Origin: Bacteroides sp. CAG:144
GTDB lineage: Bacteria > Bacteroidota > Bacteroidia > Bacteroidales > UBA11471
NCBI GenBank assembly: GCA_000434215.1
Contig: HF999690.1
Location: forward strand, 33,277 to 41,325
Direction: 5' to 3'
DNA length: 8,049 nt
Part shown: positions 1-5,618 of the stretch, in pieces
Layout: every line of letters begins with the position of its first letter
Numbering within the stretch: the stretch's first letter is position 1
Notes under the pieces: generated by a model
What the model was told of the DNA's origin: nothing
Database searches by the model: none
What the model saw: only the letters and a program-made list of their open reading frames with translations
Translations under genes and position numbers: made by a program

Positions 1-392
1 CGTTCTTTCATGGCGACACCGATATTTTCTTCGGCATATAGCTTATGTCCGCTGGTCGATACCAGAACTGGGTCGAGAACGATGAATCGGGGAGAATATT
101 TGTCCAATATGTCAAGGATCACTTCGATATTTTCCGAAGAGAATAGCATACCTATTTTTACGGCATCGCAAGCTATATCAGAAAATACAGCCTCTAATTG
201 GGCTTTTACGATATGTGGCGAAATAGCTTGTATATCGGTTACTCCACATGTGTTTTGAGCGGTAATGGCCGTAACAACCGACATCCCGTATATACCGAGT
301 GCCGACATGGTTTTGAGGTCGGCCTGTATGCCGGCACCACCGCTGCTGTCCGAGCCTGCAATAGTAAGACAGGTGGGATAATGATACTCCAT
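1..392 (-). CDS. thiD: Hydroxymethylpyrimidine/phosphomethylpyrimidine kinase ThiD, 3' end cut by the window
   Basis: ThiD is a cytoplasmic ribokinase-fold enzyme that phosphorylates HMP and HMP-phosphate to HMP-pyrophosphate, the pyrimidine half of thiamine. The first 130 codons are visible; the family is about 260-270 residues, so roughly half is missing beyond the left edge. The protein begins [19 protein letters not shown]. The [17 protein letters not shown] stretch (residues 13-28) is the N-terminal substrate-binding signature of ThiD, followed by [16 protein letters not shown] (33-48), VKIGML (78-83) and DPVLVSTSG (108-116), all typical of the family. The ATG at 390-392 puts the signature at the usual distance from the N-terminus. 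A TPP riboswitch lies about 75 bases upstream, which confirms the thiamine role and implies repression by thiamine pyrophosphate. A bifunctional ThiD/ThiE fusion cannot be excluded, because the C-terminal half is not visible. Confidence 0.96.
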   Translation of the reverse strand, partial: MEYHYPTCLTIAGSDSSGGAGIQADLKTMSALGIYGMSVVTAITAQNTCGVTDIQAISPHIVKAQLEAVFSDIACDAVKIGMLFSSENIEVILDILDKYSPRFIVLDPVLVSTSGHKLYAEENIGVAMKE

Positions 393-425
393 ATTCACAG
401 TTTTTTAGGAAATACCGGAATATGG
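389..425 (-). promoter_or_regulatory. Possible start-codon-sequestering hairpin in the thiD leader
   Basis: In the mRNA sense, CCAUAUUC (425 down to 418) is perfectly complementary to GAAUAUGG (396 down to 389), which contains the thiD AUG. This gives an 8-bp stem with a 21-base loop. The adjoining UUCCGG (420-415) overlaps the first arm and is also perfectly complementary to CCGGAA inside the riboswitch (484-479), so the two pairings exclude each other. No intrinsic terminator was seen between riboswitch and start. The complementarity is seen in the sequence; its use as the expression platform is inferred. Confidence 0.45.
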
Positions 426-466
426 TTGGGCTATTTTGAGATATCGTAGTATGATTTTTTCTCTAT

Positions 467-542
467 GAACAAATTCCTTTCCGGCATTACCCGAGCAGGT
501 TCATAGGGTGTAATCTCAGCCTTTCCGGCCCCCCTTTTGTTT
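467..542 (-). promoter_or_regulatory. TPP riboswitch (THI element)
   Basis: The minus strand carries the conserved THI-box core in the right order: a G-rich entry strand (GGGGGGCCGG), CUGAGA (519-514), ACCCUAUGAACCUG (509-496), then GGUAAUGCCGG (491-481). A closing helix P1 forms between AACAAA (541-536) and UUUGUU (473-468). Family knowledge: this RNA binds thiamine pyrophosphate and lowers expression of thiamine genes. It precedes thiD, a fitting target. The likely promoter lies directly upstream, so transcription should start at or just before P1. Confidence 0.97.
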
Positions 543-548
543 CTTCGA

Positions 549-578
549 CAAAAATAGCAATAATATTTTATTTATCAG
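549..578 (-). promoter_or_regulatory. Likely Bacteroidota promoter for the thiD riboswitch transcript
   Basis: On the minus strand TATTTTTG (556-549) fits the Bacteroidota -7 consensus TAnnTTTG exactly. The -33 element is weak: CTG at 578-576, 19 bases upstream, instead of TTTG. Initiation several bases downstream would fall beside the P1 helix of the TPP riboswitch, which supports the placement. A terminator for the upstream operon lies just before it. Confidence 0.6.
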
Positions 579-616
579 GGTTATTTGATAAAAAAACGTC
601 TATTGCGTATTCTCTA

Positions 617-654
617 TAAAAAGTGAGACACAAATCTCACGATTTATGTCTCAC
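617..654 (-). terminator. Strong intrinsic terminator after the sigma/barrel/lipoprotein operon
   Basis: Read on the minus strand, GUGAGACA (654-647), a U-G wobble pair, AAAUC (645-641), a GUGA tetraloop and GAUUU plus UGUCUCAC form an uninterrupted 14-bp stem (to 623). UUUUUAU follows immediately (622-616). It lies about 50 bases after the lipoprotein stop and just before the thiD promoter, so it separates the two transcription units. On the plus strand the same stem has a C-A mismatch and its T-run starts only after CGCAC, so the minus direction fits better. Confidence 0.9.
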
Positions 655-703
655 CGCACTTTTTACTGGAAAAAGTTTGTAGAATTATGTCTGTAATTGT
701 CTT

Positions 704-1435
704 TTAATCCTTGAATTTGGTCGACATCGTGTAGATATATCCCCCGAGGTCTTGTTTATAGACAGCTGTAAATCCCGAATGCGAAACGCTTCGATATAAT
801 ATGGTAAGACTGGTTATGTGCGACGGATAGTCGGGTAATTCAAACGTATACCATTCGTCTCGTGTTTCTTTGGAGTATGCACTATTTTCGTATGCGACGA
901 TAAGAGTGTCGGTGGTCATACCCATATAGTCGGGATCGGCCGGAACGTTTTTTTGAATCAGTTTTACATCTCCTTCGCCGGCATACAACCTTACATTCAT
1001 CGATAACATATTAGGTGTAATATCGGTTTTATAAGAGATAAACGGCTGTGCAATAGTGCGTAATGTATCGGTCGCCTTGAAATTGAAATCTGTGGGAGTT
1101 CCCTCTGTATAATCGCTGATACCCCATGTGGAAATATTGGAGAAAGTGGCGTCGTATATTCCTCGTGCTTCGGCGTTGGCCGATTGATTGTCCCAGTCGA
1201 TTGTGTAGTGTACCATGGCGCGGGCTATACTGTCTTGGAGATTAGGTATGCCGGCTCCCGTGATATTGAGATTTATTTCGTCGAGCCGTATGCAAGGAGT
1301 GTTGCTCAGGGTCAATATAGTACCTGTCCCATAAGAAGTTGTCATGTTTCCTTTATCTCCGAGGCAGCTGTTTAGACCACAGAGAGAGAAAAGTGCGATA
1401 GCAGAAAAAATAAGACCTTGTTTTACGTTTTTCAT
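704..1435 (-). CDS. NigD-like secreted lipoprotein, function unknown
   Basis: The predicted protein has 243 residues. It starts MKNVKQGLIFSAIALFSLCG, a lipoprotein signal peptide with positively charged N-terminus, hydrophobic core and lipobox L-N-S-C, so Cys24 would be lipidated. I chose the ATG at 1435 over an in-frame start at 1513, because the latter would put 26 charged residues before the signal peptide and overlap the upstream gene. The mature part looks like beta-rich periplasmic or surface lipoproteins of Bacteroidales. The segment ARAMVHYTIDW resembles the start of the NigD-like second domain, but the resemblance is partial. The residues after the cysteine (LGDKGN) are only weakly acidic, so surface export is uncertain. 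The gene follows the barrel protein gene after 20 bases and is last in the operon. Its role is unknown; a partner or output of the sigma system is an inference. Confidence 0.75.
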   Translation of the reverse strand: MKNVKQGLIFSAIALFSLCGLNSCLGDKGNMTTSYGTGTILTLSNTPCIRLDEINLNITGAGIPNLQDSIARAMVHYTIDWDNQSANAEARGIYDATFSNISTWGISDYTEGTPTDFNFKATDTLRTIAQPFISYKTDITPNMLSMNVRLYAGEGDVKLIQKNVPADPDYMGMTTDTLIVAYENSAYSKETRDEWYTFELPDYPSHITSLTILYRSVSHSGFTAVYKQDLGGYIYTMSTKFKD

Positions 1436-1455
1436 ATCGTTTGTTTTTTTACGTG

Positions 1456-2676
1456 TTAAAATTTGGTTCTGAATCCCAGATGGAAAGCAAAATTTACGGG
1501 TTTGTCTTTCCAAAGATTCGCAATGTCTTTATTCCCGTTGTCGAAGAAGTAGGCGACGGCAGGTTCGGCATAGAGATCGAAATGCTTGGTAATGACATAG
1601 CTGATACCTATTTTCAGATGTGCCGACCACTGTATTCTTTTATCCCGGATATTTTCGGTATATGTACTGTATGCTTGTTGGCTCTGCGTATCGTCGGTGC
1701 GGCGTCCGTATATGTTGAAGTCCATTCGAGGACCGGCCGAGACATAAAAACTGAACAATCGTGTATTGAAAAACCGGAAACGGCCCATCAGCGGGATTCC
1801 TAAGTAATGGAGTTCTTGTTTCCCTTCTCGTTGCAAGCTTTCTGTTTTGTAATCGGAGCGCAGTAACGTGTATACCAATCCGCTTTCGATACCCCAACGT
1901 GAGCCGAATTGTTTTTCTACGGTAAGTCCTATCGAAATAGGTACTTTATGTTGGTATTTCAATATAGGGGCCTCTTCGGCATAGTAGAGGCTGCTCCGTG
2001 TCATGCGGGTATCTTGTGCATATTCTGTTGACGAAATGGCATTTGTCGAGACGACTCCTATGGCATATTTCGAGTTTTTATTTCCCGATTTTACGTTGCG
2101 GGAAAAATGGGTCGAAGCATATCGGTCTGCCGATGGCGTGTCACAGAAAAGAGGCCGATTCTCCGAATGAGATTTTTCTTTTTCTTCCTGTTTTTTGGGG
2201 GTAGGCTCGTTTTGCAAGGAGTCGTTACCACTTTGCCCGTTATCGGTATTACTCTCTGTCGCTTGATAGGAATATCCTTTTGGAGGGATATGTTGATAGG
2301 CATCGCCTGTTTTATTTACGGAGTAAAAAGTCGTATTTCCATCACTCTTCTCGATATGCTTTCCGATGGTGGCAATGCGGTCGTCTTTCCTGTCCGGCGT
2401 GAAGATGCGTGGTGAATGTACGTCGGTATGTTTAACCTTTTCCTCCGTTTGTTGTACGAGGGCAGCCTCGGGAGTATGCGGTTTTAGAAGTAAATAACCC
2501 GATATGCAGCAAGCAAACAACAATGTTGCTGCTGCGGCATATCGCACATATCTGTTCCAGACAGGTATTCGCCGTTTCGATGGCAGACGACACTCTATCT
2601 TCTTCCAAAGATCTTCCGGCACGTTGGCTTCGAAGTCTTTCAGTTTCGATTGTATCAGTTTATCTGTCTGTTTCAT
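1456..2676 (-). CDS. Membrane-anchored protein with C-terminal outer-membrane beta-barrel, putative regulator of the adjacent ECF sigma factor
   Basis: The 406-residue protein has three parts. Residues 1-44 are charged and probably cytoplasmic, with the VPEDLWKKIECRLP segment common to this Bacteroidota group. Residues 46-64 form a single hydrophobic segment (YAAAATLLFACCISGYLLL) without a signal-peptidase site. Residues 65-235 are a polar, low-complexity linker rich in K, E, N, S and T. Residues 243-406 alternate as in PorT/OmpX-type barrels, with strands such as ISIGLTVEKQF, GIESGLVYTLL, HYLGIPLMGRF and SFYVSAGPRM, and end in phenylalanine (FRTKF), the usual barrel-assembly signal. The gene starts 27 bases after the sigma gene stop, which suggests co-transcription. 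The layout recalls anti-sigma proteins fused to an envelope sensor, but no ZAS or FecR motif is visible, so this is inference. How one chain could hold both an inner-membrane segment and an outer-membrane barrel is unresolved. Confidence 0.85.
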   Translation of the reverse strand: MKQTDKLIQSKLKDFEANVPEDLWKKIECRLPSKRRIPVWNRYVRYAAAATLLFACCISGYLLLKPHTPEAALVQQTEEKVKHTDVHSPRIFTPDRKDDRIATIGKHIEKSDGNTTFYSVNKTGDAYQHIPPKGYSYQATESNTDNGQSGNDSLQNEPTPKKQEEKEKSHSENRPLFCDTPSADRYASTHFSRNVKSGNKNSKYAIGVVSTNAISSTEYAQDTRMTRSSLYYAEEAPILKYQHKVPISIGLTVEKQFGSRWGIESGLVYTLLRSDYKTESLQREGKQELHYLGIPLMGRFRFFNTRLFSFYVSAGPRMDFNIYGRRTDDTQSQQAYSTYTENIRDKRIQWSAHLKIGISYVITKHFDLYAEPAVAYFFDNGNKDIANLWKDKPVNFAFHLGFRTKF

Positions 2677-2703
2677 TCTATTTATACCTTTTGCAGGAAC
2701 CTG

Positions 2704-3228
2704 TCATAATTCGCTTATACGCTTTTGTAACCATTTTTTTGCCCGGGTCAGTTGCGAACGTGATGTACTTTCGGTGATACCCAGCATTTCACCTATTTCT
2801 TTATGGTTGTAGCCTTCAACGACAAACAAATTAAATACGGTTCTGAATCCTGTCGGTAACTCAGCGACCAATTCCATCAATTCGTCGGCCGACATTTGCT
2901 CGACAGTCGAATAATCTATCTCTTGCATCGGTTCGCTGTCGTCTATATCGACGGTTTCCCGTAAAATATCGTTGCGACGGAGATATTCCAATGCCGTGTT
3001 GATGAATATTCTTCTTATCCACCCCTCGAAAGAGCCATTGCCCGTATAACTGTCGATTGCAGTAAAAACCTTTATGAATCCCTCTTGCATCAGGTCTTGT
3101 GCCGTATCGTAATCGCGACCGTAACGCAAACATACCGCCATCATTTTGCGGGCGTATTTGTCGTATAAGGCGCGTTGCGCTATGGGATTGTTTTTTCTGC
3201 AATTGTCGATCAGCTCTTTTTCTGTCAT
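2704..3228 (-). CDS. ECF-family RNA polymerase sigma factor (sigma-70 group 4)
   Basis: The 174-residue protein has the usual ECF size and layout. Region 2 covers about residues 17-87: the DTAQDLMQEGFIKVF helix (41-55) is the core-binding part, and FEGWIRRIFINTALEYLRR (67-85) is the -10 recognition and melting part. A short acidic linker (92-115) lacks sigma region 3. Region 4 covers about 120-170 with AELPTGFRTVFNLFVVEGY and the helix-turn-helix NHKEIGEMLGITESTSRSQLTRAKKWLQK. It directs core RNA polymerase to a small set of promoters, usually including its own. It is the first gene of a probable operon with the barrel protein and the lipoprotein. I saw no TAnnTTTG promoter in the 130 bases upstream, which would fit autoregulation or transcription by another sigma factor. 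The ATG at 3228 leaves a full region 2. Confidence 0.97.
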   Translation of the reverse strand: MTEKELIDNCRKNNPIAQRALYDKYARKMMAVCLRYGRDYDTAQDLMQEGFIKVFTAIDSYTGNGSFEGWIRRIFINTALEYLRRNDILRETVDIDDSEPMQEIDYSTVEQMSADELMELVAELPTGFRTVFNLFVVEGYNHKEIGEMLGITESTSRSQLTRAKKWLQKRISEL

Positions 3229-3254
3229 GAGAAATAGCAGGGCTCTTTTGACAA

Positions 3255-3294
3255 GCAGCTATTAGTCAGATGTTGAAAATCGACTAATAGCTGC
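3255..3294. repeat. Perfect 13-bp inverted repeat upstream of the sigma gene
   Basis: GCAGCTATTAGTC (3255-3267) is repeated exactly inverted at 3282-3294, with 14 bases between. GAT and ATC inside the loop extend the stem by three pairs past one unpaired A. The repeat ends 27 bases before the sigma factor ATG. On the minus strand it is followed by TTGTC, a poor U-tract; on the plus strand the T-run starts only about 11 bases later. It could be a weak terminator for the DUF1015 transcript, a leader hairpin, or a protein-binding operator. Confidence 0.85.
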
Positions 3295-3313
3295 ATGATC
3301 GGATTGTTTTTTT

Positions 3314-3340
3314 GAGGTTTTTATAACCTCTTTTGATTTT
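3314..3340 (+). terminator. Small hairpin with T-rich tail, plus-strand orientation
   Basis: GAGGTT (3314-3319) and AACCTC (3325-3330) form a 6-bp stem with a five-base loop, followed by TTTTGATTTTT on the plus strand. It has terminator form only in the plus direction, yet no plus-strand gene was found nearby. On the minus strand the stem is followed by an A-run. It lies 29 bases past the DUF1015 stop and may be chance structure in AT-rich DNA. Confidence 0.35.
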
Positions 3341-3358
3341 TATGACCTTTTTAATGGA

Positions 3359-4603
3359 TTAGGAGAGTTTGTGTATAACCAGTCCCGACCGCAGTTTGGG
3401 CTCAAACCATGTCGTTTTGGGTGGCATGATGTTTCCCGAGTCGGCAATATCCATGAGTTGTTTCATCGAGACGGGGTAGAGAGCGAGGGCAACTTTCATT
3501 TCACCGTTGTCGACGCGTCGCTTCAACTCTTCGAGTCCGCGTATTCCGCCGATGAAGTCGATGCGTTTGTCGCTGCGAAGGTCTTTGATACCCAGAATAT
3601 CCCGAAGTATCAGATCCGAAGAAATCGTAACATCGAGCACGCCGATGGGATCGCTGTCATTGTAAGTCCCTTCTCGGGCCGTGAGCGAGTACCATTCTCC
3701 ATCGAGATAAAGCGAGAAATTATGCAAGGCGCAGGGGTGATATATCTCTTTCCCTTTTTTCTCTACGATGAAGTTTTCTGTCAGCTTGGAAAGAAATTCT
3801 TCTTCGCTCAGGCCGTTCAGGTCTTTCACCACGCGATTGTAATCTATGATATGCAGTTGCGAGGCGGGAAAGCATACGGCAAGGAAATAGTTATATTCCT
3901 CGTCTCCTCTGTGATGGGGATTTTGGCGGGCTTTCTCTGCTCCGACCAGAGCGGCGGCGGCGGTACGGTGATGTCCGTCGGCAATATAGAGATAGGGAAT
4001 GGCAGCAAACAATTCGGTGATGCGTTTTATGGTGTTATCATCGTTGATGAGCCAGAAATGATGACCGAATCCGTCGGGAGCCGTAAAATCGTATTCGGGT
4101 TTCCCTTTGACCGTTTCGGCAACGATGGCATCGAGTTCTGCATTGTCGGGATATGCGAAGAATACAGGTTCGATATTGGCATTATTGATGCGGACATGTT
4201 TCATACGGTCTTCTTCCTTATCGCGGCGGGTCAACTCATGTTTTTTGATGACGCCGTTGAGATAGTCTTCTACATTGGCACAAACGACGAGGCCATATTG
4301 CGTACGCCCGTTCATCGTTTGAGCATAGACATAATATTTTTCGGTGTCGTCTTGTACGAGCCAGCCTTTTTCTTGGAAAAGGTTGAATTGCTCTACCGCT
4401 TTGTCATAGACTTTGGGATCGTGCTCATCAGTTCCCGGTGCGAAATTGATTTCGGGTTTGATGATGTGGTAAAGCGATTTTTCATTTCCGGCAGCTTCTG
4501 CACGGGCTTCTTCCGAGTTGAGCACGTCATAGGGACGAGAAGCGACCTCTTCGACCAGTTCGCGAGGGGGTCTTATTCCTCTGAAAGGTTTTATTTTTGC
4601 CAT
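3359..4603 (-). CDS. DUF1015 family protein in the serine biosynthesis cluster
   Basis: The 414-residue protein is a full-length DUF1015 member. Family hallmarks are MAKIKPFRGIRPP at the start, ASRPYDVLNSEEAR (21-34), YHIIKPEINF (45-54), KHELTRRDKEEDR (121-133), the DGHHR motif (209-213) in YLYIADGHHRTAAAAL, FPASQLHIIDYNRVV (245-259) and MPPKTTWFEPKLRSGL (393-408). I chose the ATG at 4603 because these family residues begin there; the in-frame ATG at 4648 would add 15 unrelated residues encoded by the upstream hairpin. Older annotations call such proteins SpoOJ/ParB-like, and DGxHR-type motifs also occur in ParB-like folds. Some ParB-like proteins (SerK, SbnI) phosphorylate free serine. Together with serC-serA upstream, this makes a serine or phosphoserine role plausible but unproven. 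The protein is probably cytoplasmic; no signal peptide or membrane segment is visible. Confidence 0.93.
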   Translation of the reverse strand: MAKIKPFRGIRPPRELVEEVASRPYDVLNSEEARAEAAGNEKSLYHIIKPEINFAPGTDEHDPKVYDKAVEQFNLFQEKGWLVQDDTEKYYVYAQTMNGRTQYGLVVCANVEDYLNGVIKKHELTRRDKEEDRMKHVRINNANIEPVFFAYPDNAELDAIVAETVKGKPEYDFTAPDGFGHHFWLINDDNTIKRITELFAAIPYLYIADGHHRTAAAALVGAEKARQNPHHRGDEEYNYFLAVCFPASQLHIIDYNRVVKDLNGLSEEEFLSKLTENFIVEKKGKEIYHPCALHNFSLYLDGEWYSLTAREGTYNDSDPIGVLDVTISSDLILRDILGIKDLRSDKRIDFIGGIRGLEELKRRVDNGEMKVALALYPVSMKQLMDIADSGNIMPPKTTWFEPKLRSGLVIHKLS

Positions 4604-4614
4604 AATAGTCGGTT

Positions 4615-4668
4615 TATAAAGAAAAGAGGGTGAGCTATTGCACAGCAAGCGATAGTACCACCCTCTTT
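4615..4668 (-). terminator. Hairpin between serA and the DUF1015 gene: terminator or attenuator
   Basis: On the minus strand AAAGAGGGTG (4668-4659) pairs perfectly with CACCCTCTTT (4632-4623), 10 bp. Inside lies a second stem between CTATCGC and GCAATAG (one non-Watson-Crick position), with a 7-base loop. A pyrimidine-rich tail TCTTTAT follows. The hairpin begins 17 bases after the serA stop and ends about 20 bases before the DUF1015 ATG. It may end the serCA transcript partly, setting a lower level for the downstream gene. Confidence 0.7.
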
Positions 4669-4685
4669 ATAAAAAAGTTCGTTTT

Positions 4686-5606
4686 TTATTTGTTTACTCT
4701 GAATTTGTCTATGCCGTCTTTGAGATAACCTACCGATTGTTTAGCGGCAGCGATACCGGCATTGATATTGGCTTCGGCTGTTTGTGCCCCCATTTTCTTT
4801 GGGGTGAAGAAAAAGCGACCTGCAAGTTTCTCTGCAAATACGGCGGCATTGGCTGGTGCGATATCGGAAATGTATTTGAAGTCGCTGCGTTCTTCCATCA
4901 GTTTTACCAATTCCTCTTCGTCGATAACTTCTTTGCGAGCTGTGTTGATGAGTACTGCGCCTTTGGGCATTTGTTTCAGCAAATTGTAGTTGATCGATTT
5001 TTTCGTTTCGTCTGTGGCGGGAATGTGCAGGGAAACGAATTGGCAGGTCTTGTACAACTCGTCGATATTTTCTATGGGTGTTACTCCGGCTTCGGCAATG
5101 ACATTCGACGGACAATAGGGGTCGAATGCATAGACTTCCATACCGAACCCTTTGGCGATACGGGCTACGTTACGACCAACTTGTCCGAACGCATGAATAC
5201 CCAACTTTTTGCCTTTGAGTTCGGTTCCTGAGGTCCCGTTGTAGAAATTGCGTACCATCATGACGGCCATACCAAAAACCAGTTCGGCTACTGCGTTCGA
5301 GTTTTGACCCGGCGTATTCATGACACATACGTTATGTGCGGTTGCAGCAGCGAGGTCGATGTTGTCGTAACCGGCACCGGCACGTACGACGATTTTCAAG
5401 TTTTTGGCGGCATCCAATACTTCTGCGTCGATGATGTCGCTGCGTACGATGAGACCCTCTACATCTTTTACAGCGTCGATCAGTTTGGCTTTTTCACCAT
5501 ATTTTTCAAGAAGCGCCAGTTCCATACCGGCGTTTTCTATCTCTTTTCTGATACCTTCTACGGCAACGGCTGCAAAAGGTTTATCTGTTGCTACTAATAT
5601 TTTCAT
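4686..5606 (-). CDS. serA: D-3-phosphoglycerate dehydrogenase, short Bacteroidota type
   Basis: SerA oxidises 3-phosphoglycerate to 3-phosphohydroxypyruvate with NAD, the first step of phosphorylated serine synthesis. The 306-residue protein is a D-2-hydroxyacid dehydrogenase: substrate-binding VRSD (54-57) and VRAGAGYDNIDL (74-85), nucleotide-binding GIHAFGQVGRNVA (136-148), Asp162 in FDP (favouring NAD), SLHIPATDETK (192-202) and NTARKEV (221-227) with catalytic Arg224. It lacks the C-terminal ACT domain of the about 410-residue E. coli enzyme, so serine feedback through that domain is not expected. Two canonical residues are replaced: the His of the TPH motif is Lys270 (FTPKKMGAQT), and the Glu expected near 253 appears to be Asn. 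From memory, the characterised Entamoeba histolytica PGDH is a similar short enzyme related to Bacteroides proteins and is active. The start lies 12 bases after the serC stop, so the two are co-transcribed and enzymatically coupled. Confidence 0.92.
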   Translation of the reverse strand: MKILVATDKPFAAVAVEGIRKEIENAGMELALLEKYGEKAKLIDAVKDVEGLIVRSDIIDAEVLDAAKNLKIVVRAGAGYDNIDLAAATAHNVCVMNTPGQNSNAVAELVFGMAVMMVRNFYNGTSGTELKGKKLGIHAFGQVGRNVARIAKGFGMEVYAFDPYCPSNVIAEAGVTPIENIDELYKTCQFVSLHIPATDETKKSINYNLLKQMPKGAVLINTARKEVIDEEELVKLMEERSDFKYISDIAPANAAVFAEKLAGRFFFTPKKMGAQTAEANINAGIAAAKQSVGYLKDGIDKFRVNK

Positions 5607-5618
5607 GATGTGATAAAA

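Noticed and set aside
10..449. Two overlapping plus-strand frames at the left edge
   Set aside because: They are shadows of thiD, whose minus-strand frame is open to the edge and carries the kinase signatures, and one runs into the thiD leader.
1436..1513. Upstream in-frame ATG giving the lipoprotein a 26-residue N-terminal extension
   Set aside because: The extension would overlap the barrel gene and bury the signal peptide; the start at 1435 gives a standard lipoprotein signal.
2191..2201. T6G5 run (CCCCCAAAAAA on the coding strand) in the barrel protein linker, as a possible phase-variation or frameshift site
   Set aside because: The runs are short, the frame continues through them into a good barrel domain, and the phase does not fit a standard -1 slippery heptamer.
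3371..4633. 420-codon open frame on the plus strand, antisense to the DUF1015 gene
   Set aside because: It mirrors the codon pattern of a clear DUF1015 gene. The translation is rich in Phe, Val, Ile and Gly as expected of an antisense shadow, and it has no family motif.
4604..4648. Upstream in-frame ATG for the DUF1015 protein
   Set aside because: The extra 15 residues are encoded by the intergenic hairpin and are not family-like; conserved residues begin at the ATG at 4603.
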